Source: JBEKYD01 sp049509915
Lineage (GTDB): Bacteria; Acidobacteriota; Terriglobia; Bryobacterales; Bryobacteraceae
Direction: 5' to 3'
Assembly: GCA_049509915.1 (NCBI GenBank)
Contig: JBEKZL010000322.1
Coordinates: 1-7,287, forward strand
Length of the DNA stretch: 7,287 nt
Both the position numbers and the translations under genes were made by a program. Positions 4,725 to 7,287 of this stretch are shown in pieces. Under the pieces are notes generated by a model. It ran no database searches and had not been told where the DNA came from. It worked only from the letters and a program-made list of their open reading frames with translations. Each line of letters begins with the position of its first letter. Positions within the stretch are counted from its first letter, which is position 1.

Positions 4725-6023
4725 GTGAAGCATGGCAACCGGAACAGGACCGGTTGGGGCGTCAGGCGAGCCCCGCAACAGCAACCGTTTCCGCTGTCAA
4801 ACGGAACCGCTGCAGCAGATTCCGGCCCAGCAGATGCAATGCCGGCGCTGCAGGCAGTCGTACGCAAAAAGGACGAAGATGTGGTAGCGAGAAACACGGA
4901 AGGAACACCAGGCGAGCACCAGACTATGGAGGCCGCGCCAGATGCGGAAAATCCCAAAAACGAAGAAGAGCAGTCGAGCTACAACTCGACTGCTCCGATG
5001 GCGCAGGAATTAGCTACTCAGACCAATCGCCAGCATCAACGACAGGATAGCGCACCCACCGAAATCGTGCTCGCTTTCGCGCATCCGGTCGAGATCTCGA
5101 CCAAGGACAGCGTGTTCCTGCCGGCGATGAGCATGGAGGTCGCCCTGGCGCGCCGAGCCGCCATCGTCGAGTTCACCAGGCGCATCATGGTCAAGGACCA
5201 GGACTTCGGCGAGATCCCCGGCACCAACAAACCCACCCTGCTCAAGCCGGGAGCCGAGAAGCTGTGCAACTTCTTCGGCCTCGAGCCGGAGTTCACCCCG
5301 ATTGTGGAAGACATCGACTGGACCGGCGCCGGGCACGGCGGCGAAGTCTTCTGCTATGCGCGCTATCGCTGCCGCCTGCTGCGGGAAGGACGGGTGGTGG
5401 GTGTGGGCGAAGGCTCGTGCAATTCCTGGGAATCGAAGTGTCGCTATCGCTGGGTGGCGGAGGAGCAAGTCCCCGAAAACCTCGACCCCACGCATCTGCC
5501 GAAGCGGGGCGTGCACCGCACTCTGTCGGAGTTCGATTTTGCCATCGAGCGCGCCGAAACCAGCGGCACCTACGGCAAGCCGGCCGAGTACTGGCAACGG
5601 TTTCGCGACGCCATTCGCAACGGAACCACGCGATCAACGGAGAAACTCACCCGCGGGGGCATGTCGGTCGCCTGGGAAATCGATGTGGACACGGCGCTCT
5701 ACCGCGTTCCCAATCCGGATGTGGCGGACGTGGTCAACACCATCCAGAAGATGGCGCAAAAGCGGGCCCTGGTGGCCGCCACCCTGATTGCGACCAGTGC
5801 GTCGGAGTTCTTCACCCAGGACGTGGAGGATGCCGATCCCTTCGGGCGGAACATCGAATCCGGCTTGCATTCGCCGGGGTCGCAGCCCCCGCAGGAACAA
5901 ATCCGCGACCACAAGGTGGAGGAACTTCGGCCCAAGCCGGCCTCCCAGGCGGAGCCCGACACGGCCGGCAAACCCTGGAAGAACTTCGGGGAGATGCGGC
6001 GCCTGTTCGAGCAACTGCGGTAA
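4725..6023 (+). CDS. Conserved uncharacterised phage/mobile-element protein, possibly recombination-related; N-terminus fused, C-terminus cut by TAA
   Basis: A 432-residue frame from GTG 4725. Residues ~1-90 are the tail of the preceding interrupted gene plus low-complexity linker. The likely native start is ATG 4998 ('MAQELATQTNRQHQRQ'), giving ~341 residues. Conserved blocks then follow: 'KDSVFLPAMSMEVALARRAA', 'MVKDQDFGEIPGTNKPTLLK' with 'PGAEKLCNFFGL', 'GEGSCNSWESKCRYRWVAEE', 'GKPAEYWQRFRDAI', 'YRVPNPDVADVVNTIQKMAQ' and 'KRALVAATLIATSASEFFTQ'. I recognise this set as a widespread family annotated only as hypothetical in phages, plasmids and bacteria. Because it sits beside a Gp157-like gene and a small CxxC/HH protein, a DNA recombination or ssDNA-annealing role is possible but unproven. 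The TAA at 6021-6023 is an in-frame interruption; the family sequence continues after it. Confidence 0.7.
   Translation: MKHGNRNRTGWGVRRAPQQQPFPLSNGTAAADSGPADAMPALQAVVRKKDEDVVARNTEGTPGEHQTMEAAPDAENPKNEEEQSSYNSTAPMAQELATQTNRQHQRQDSAPTEIVLAFAHPVEISTKDSVFLPAMSMEVALARRAAIVEFTRRIMVKDQDFGEIPGTNKPTLLKPGAEKLCNFFGLEPEFTPIVEDIDWTGAGHGGEVFCYARYRCRLLREGRVVGVGEGSCNSWESKCRYRWVAEEQVPENLDPTHLPKRGVHRTLSEFDFAIERAETSGTYGKPAEYWQRFRDAIRNGTTRSTEKLTRGGMSVAWEIDVDTALYRVPNPDVADVVNTIQKMAQKRALVAATLIATSASEFFTQDVEDADPFGRNIESGLHSPGSQPPQEQIRDHKVEELRPKPASQAEPDTAGKPWKNFGEMRRLFEQLR
4968..4995. repeat. 11-bp perfect inverted repeat (hairpin) directly before candidate start 4998
   Basis: GAGCAGTCGAG (4968-4978) and CTCGACTGCTC (4985-4995) are exact reverse complements around a six-base loop, CTACAA. 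The arm has 7 G/C of 11 and ends two bases before ATG 4998. No Shine-Dalgarno is seen between or just before the arms. As RNA, such a stem would lie in the ribosome-binding zone of the 4998 start. No T-run follows, so it is not a standard terminator. Confidence 0.7.
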
Positions 6024-6160
6024 CGGGTGGGAGAGGTCCGCTATCTGGAGGAACTCAAACTGGCCGGCGTCGAGAACCCGGATCAGTTCCAATCGGCCGC
6101 CAAGGCCCTCGAATGCCACAGCGTCTGGCCAATCTCGCCGCGCAACCGGAGGTGGCGTGA
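6024..6160 (+). pseudogene. C-terminal remnant of the 4998-6023 protein after the TAA
   Basis: In the same frame as the 432-residue ORF, the codons after the TAA read 'RVGEVRYLEELKLAGVENPD' then 'QFQSAAKALECH'. This fits the end of the upstream protein: '...RRLFEQLR', one residue, then 'RVGEVRYLEEL'. A single G-to-T change (GAA to TAA) would explain the stop. After 'LECH' the frame is lost, but the -1 frame gives 'QRLANLAAQPEVA' and a TGA at 6158-6160. One missing C near 6117-6119 explains the shift. That TGA overlaps the ATG of the next gene (TGATG), the expected native junction, which supports 6160 as the ancestral end. Confidence 0.65.
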
Positions 6161-6703
6161 TGTCTGCCCTGGCCGTGGTCCCTTCACCCGCTGTCACGGC
6201 CGCGACGTTGTACGCAATCGAGGAGCATCTCGCCTGCCTGATCGAAACAGCGGAACTGGTTTCCCCGGAACAGGAGCAGGAGTTCCGCGTGGAATTCCAG
6301 ACTGCCCTGACCACGGCCGTCGAAAAACGCGACCGCGTCGGCCAATTCCTGGCCCATCTGCAGCAGCAGATCGACTTTGCCCGGTTCGAGATCGACCGGC
6401 TCCGGCAGCGAAGAGCGCCTTTCGAGCGCGCTCTGGCACGGCTGGAGGCGTATGTGATCGGGAAGTTACCGACAGTCAGCCGTCCCTTCGGAATATAAGA
6501 CGCTCACCCTGAAGCTGCCAGCGGTGACGTGGGAGCAGTTGCTCGATGGGCTGGAGATCGACGAGCGCGCGACGGTTCTTGGCCAGGTGAAGAGTCCCGA
6601 GGTGTCCGTCGAGAAGCGCTCGATCAAGGCGGCGATTGATGGCGGTGCGAATGTCCCCGGAGCCGGCCTGGCCACCGGGCGGCACTCATTGAGGAGGAGC
6701 TGA
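6160..6703 (+). pseudogene. Siphovirus Gp157-like protein, internal deletion and frameshift
   Basis: The ATG at 6160 has GGAGG at 6148-6152 and overlaps the upstream stop (TGATG). 'TLYAIEEHLACLIETAELVS', 'KRDRVGQFLAHLQQQIDFAR' and 'FEIDRLRQRRAPFERALARL' then 'EAYVIGK' form the coiled-coil N-terminal half of Gp157-like phage proteins. The expected middle of about 30 residues (glycine/lysine-rich turn and a beta segment) is missing. The open frame ends at 6498 in 'LPTVSRPFGI'. In another frame the usual C-terminus resumes: 'SAVPSEYKTLTLKLPAVTWE', 'QLLDGLEIDERATVLGQVKS', 'VEKRSIKAAIDGGANVPGAG' then 'LATGRHSLRRS', stopping at 6701-6703. So the gene has lost about 80-100 bases near 6460-6476. Gp157-like proteins are linked to phage resistance or DNA metabolism; the precise role is unknown. 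Confidence 0.72.
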
Positions 6704-6954
6704 TGGAGAAACCAATCCGCAATCCGGCCTGCCTGCAGCGGGTCCGCAGCCTCCCCTGTTTGGTGTGCCGCACGACTCGCGCGGTCGAGGCGGCCCACAC
6801 CGGCCCGCACGGGTTGAGCCAGAAGTCGTCGGATCTGTCCGCCATTCCTCTGTGCGGGAAGCACCACCGTGAGCTTGGATCGACCGAAGCCGGGTTGGCG
6901 CGGGCGATTGGCAGGATGAGCCAGCTCCGGCGGGAGACGGCTAAAGCGGCCTGA
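6703..6954 (+). CDS. Short HNH-like putative zinc/nuclease protein, probably internally deleted
   Basis: An 83-residue frame with ATG overlapping the upstream stop (TGATG) and AGGAGG at 6692-6697. It shows 'RVRSLPCLVCRTTRAVEAAH' then 'TGPHGLSQKSSDLSAIPLCG' and 'KHHREL'. The C-x2-C pair, 'AAHTGPHG', and 'PLC..HH' form a zinc-binding HNH-like pattern seen in phage Ref/DUF968-type and related nucleases. As I recall them, relatives carry about 40 more residues after the HH before a tail resembling 'GLARAIGRMSQLRRETAKAA'. Here the tail follows almost at once ('GSTEAGLARAI'), so an in-frame deletion is likely. It is the last gene of the cassette and would be co-translated with the Gp157-like gene. 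Nuclease activity is doubtful. Confidence 0.6.
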   Translation: MEKPIRNPACLQRVRSLPCLVCRTTRAVEAAHTGPHGLSQKSSDLSAIPLCGKHHRELGSTEAGLARAIGRMSQLRRETAKAA

Positions 6955-7020
6955 AGCGCTGTGCTCGGGAAAGGAACGGCCGACGCGGCGTGGCTGGATA
7001 ACCGGAACACCCCCTGCGTA

Positions 7021-7054
7021 CTCCAGCCAGGCACGCTTCGGCGCCAGCCTGGAG
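7021..7054. repeat. Imperfect 12-bp inverted repeat
   Basis: CTCCAGCCAGGC (7021-7032) and GCCAGCCTGGAG (7043-7054) are reverse complements at 10 of 12 positions, around a ten-base loop. It lies in the non-coding stretch between the HNH-like gene and the IS701-like element. It could be a weak terminator-like structure for the cassette or a relic; no T-run follows. Confidence 0.4.
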
Positions 7055-7124
7055 CTCCTCGCACAGCTGGTTGAGGTGGCGAGAGAATCCCGTGCTGTCC
7101 GTTTCCTCCAAGGTGGGACGAGAA

Positions 7125-7142
7125 CAAAAGGCCGACCTTTTG
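7125..7142. repeat. 7-bp perfect hairpin CAAAAGG-CCGA-CCTTTTG
   Basis: The arms 7125-7131 and 7136-7142 pair perfectly around CCGA. The stem is short and A/T-rich. It lies about 80 bases before the IS701-like start and might be within or beside the IS end, but I could not place the IS boundary. Confidence 0.4.
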
Positions 7143-7187
7143 GTCATTGTCTGTGGCAAACTGGGACTAGTATTACTTCGTTAAGTA

Positions 7188-7216
7188 TTGACAAAACATA
7201 AAAATGGCGTTATGTT
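7188..7216 (+). promoter_or_regulatory. Sigma70-like promoter with palindrome, directly before the IS701-like transposase
   Basis: TTGACA (7188-7193) is a perfect -35 and, after 17 bases, TATGTT (7211-7216) matches the -10 at 4 of 6 positions. The gene's ATG is at 7222, so transcription would start at or next to the ATG, giving a leaderless or nearly leaderless message. AAACATAA (7194-7201) and TTATGTTT (7210-7217) form an 8-bp perfect inverted repeat covering the spacer and -10, a possible operator. Many IS elements carry weak or silent promoters, so a near-consensus one is notable. Confidence 0.55.
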
Positions 7217-7221
7217 TGGGC

Positions 7222-7287
7222 ATGACCGACGCCCAGATGGGTCGATGCCGAAAGCGCCTGGAGCAATTCTTGGTCGATCTGTTGGAA
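7222..7287 (+). CDS. IS701-like transposase, N-terminal 22 codons (runs off the window)
   Basis: The ATG at 7222 opens 'MTDAQMGRCRKRLEQFLVDL' then 'LE' and continues past base 7287. The pattern 'MTDxQxxRCRxRLExFLxDLLEP' is how IS701-family DDE transposases commonly begin. There is no Shine-Dalgarno in front; a promoter ends six bases upstream. Only the extreme N-terminus is visible, so the catalytic core cannot be judged, and the IS left inverted repeat was not identified. Confidence 0.6.
   Translation, partial: MTDAQMGRCRKRLEQFLVDLLE

Noticed and set aside
4732..4887. A 51-residue frame with a good AGGA site and a CRRCRQSY motif, which could be a tiny zinc protein
   Set aside because: It overlaps codons that continue the MNEVVKFP protein in another frame with a gap-free match to the recalled family, and it shows only one CxxC pair. 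Kept as a shadow frame.
4719..6023. Stop-codon recoding (TAG or TAA read through) as a phage strategy
   Set aside because: Both TAG and TAA appear, TAG also ends higA cleanly, and neighbouring genes carry indels. Simple pseudogene decay is the better explanation.
5264..6160. A 298-residue + strand frame over the large conserved protein
   Set aside because: It is Arg/Gly/Pro-rich shadow sequence over strongly conserved coding in another frame. Only its last 13 codons (QRLANLAAQPEVA) are real, as the shifted tail of that protein.
5634..6314. A 226-residue minus-strand frame
   Set aside because: It lies antisense to the conserved protein and the Gp157-like gene, with typical GC-rich shadow composition.
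6941..7159. A 72-residue minus-strand frame containing 'SRHLNQLCEELQAGAEACLA'
   Set aside because: The short helical stretch is suggestive, but there is no family match, no ribosome site and no neighbour support.
1..7287. CRISPR array, tRNA or rRNA genes
   Set aside because: No regularly spaced repeats, cloverleaf or rRNA signature was seen on either strand.

Overview
The window is a GC-rich (by eye) stretch of bacterial accessory DNA made of insertion sequences, toxin-antitoxin (TA) genes and a phage-like gene cassette, nearly all in visible decay. From recalled families (ISAzo13-like and IS701-like transposases, MNT/HEPN, a Gp157-like protein with a long C-terminal extension, a small protein beginning MNEVVKFP), the host looks like a soil or environmental bacterium. 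Acidobacteriota is the best guess and Planctomycetota the alternative, both with low-to-moderate confidence.

Layout. (1) 1-~1726: an ISAzo13-like IS in two ORFs. An A8 run allows a -1 shift from ORF A (12-773) into the DDE ORF B. ORF B has lost its second catalytic Asp and has a C-terminal frameshift. (2) ~1743-2683, broken TA genes: a nucleotidyltransferase (MNT) antitoxin gene with two compensating frameshifts, a HEPN toxin whose 3' half lies inverted on the other strand, and the last 28 codons of a HigB toxin. (3) 2680-3075: an intact HigA antitoxin on +. (4) 3279-3953 on -: a Gp49/HigB-like toxin with a C-terminal frameshift, followed by an intact XRE antitoxin, with a good promoter upstream. 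In both HigBA-like modules the toxin is damaged and the antitoxin is intact.

(5) 4168-6954 on +: a phage-like cassette. It holds a Cys-rich putative zinc protein, a 15-codon mini-ORF, the MNEVVKFP protein cut by an in-frame TAG, a large conserved phage/mobile-element protein of unknown function (possibly recombination) cut by an in-frame TAA and a later frameshift, a Gp157-like protein with an internal deletion, and a short CxxC/HH (HNH-like) protein. Gene junctions are tight (TGATG overlaps, stop codons overlapping Shine-Dalgarno sites), as in one transcription unit. (6) 6955-7287: a non-coding stretch with two hairpins, then a consensus-like promoter with an 8-bp palindrome directly in front of the first 22 codons of an IS701-like transposase.

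No intact new system is evident. The noteworthy points are the inverted HEPN half, the bias toward toxin loss, the interrupted cassette genes, an 11-bp hairpin abutting a candidate start codon, and the promoter/palindrome at the right edge. Family assignments are from memory of sequence families, since no search was run. Because several lesions are one-base indels, sequencing error must be excluded, but the inversion, the deletions, the two nonsense codons and the lost catalytic residues would not come from simple indel errors.
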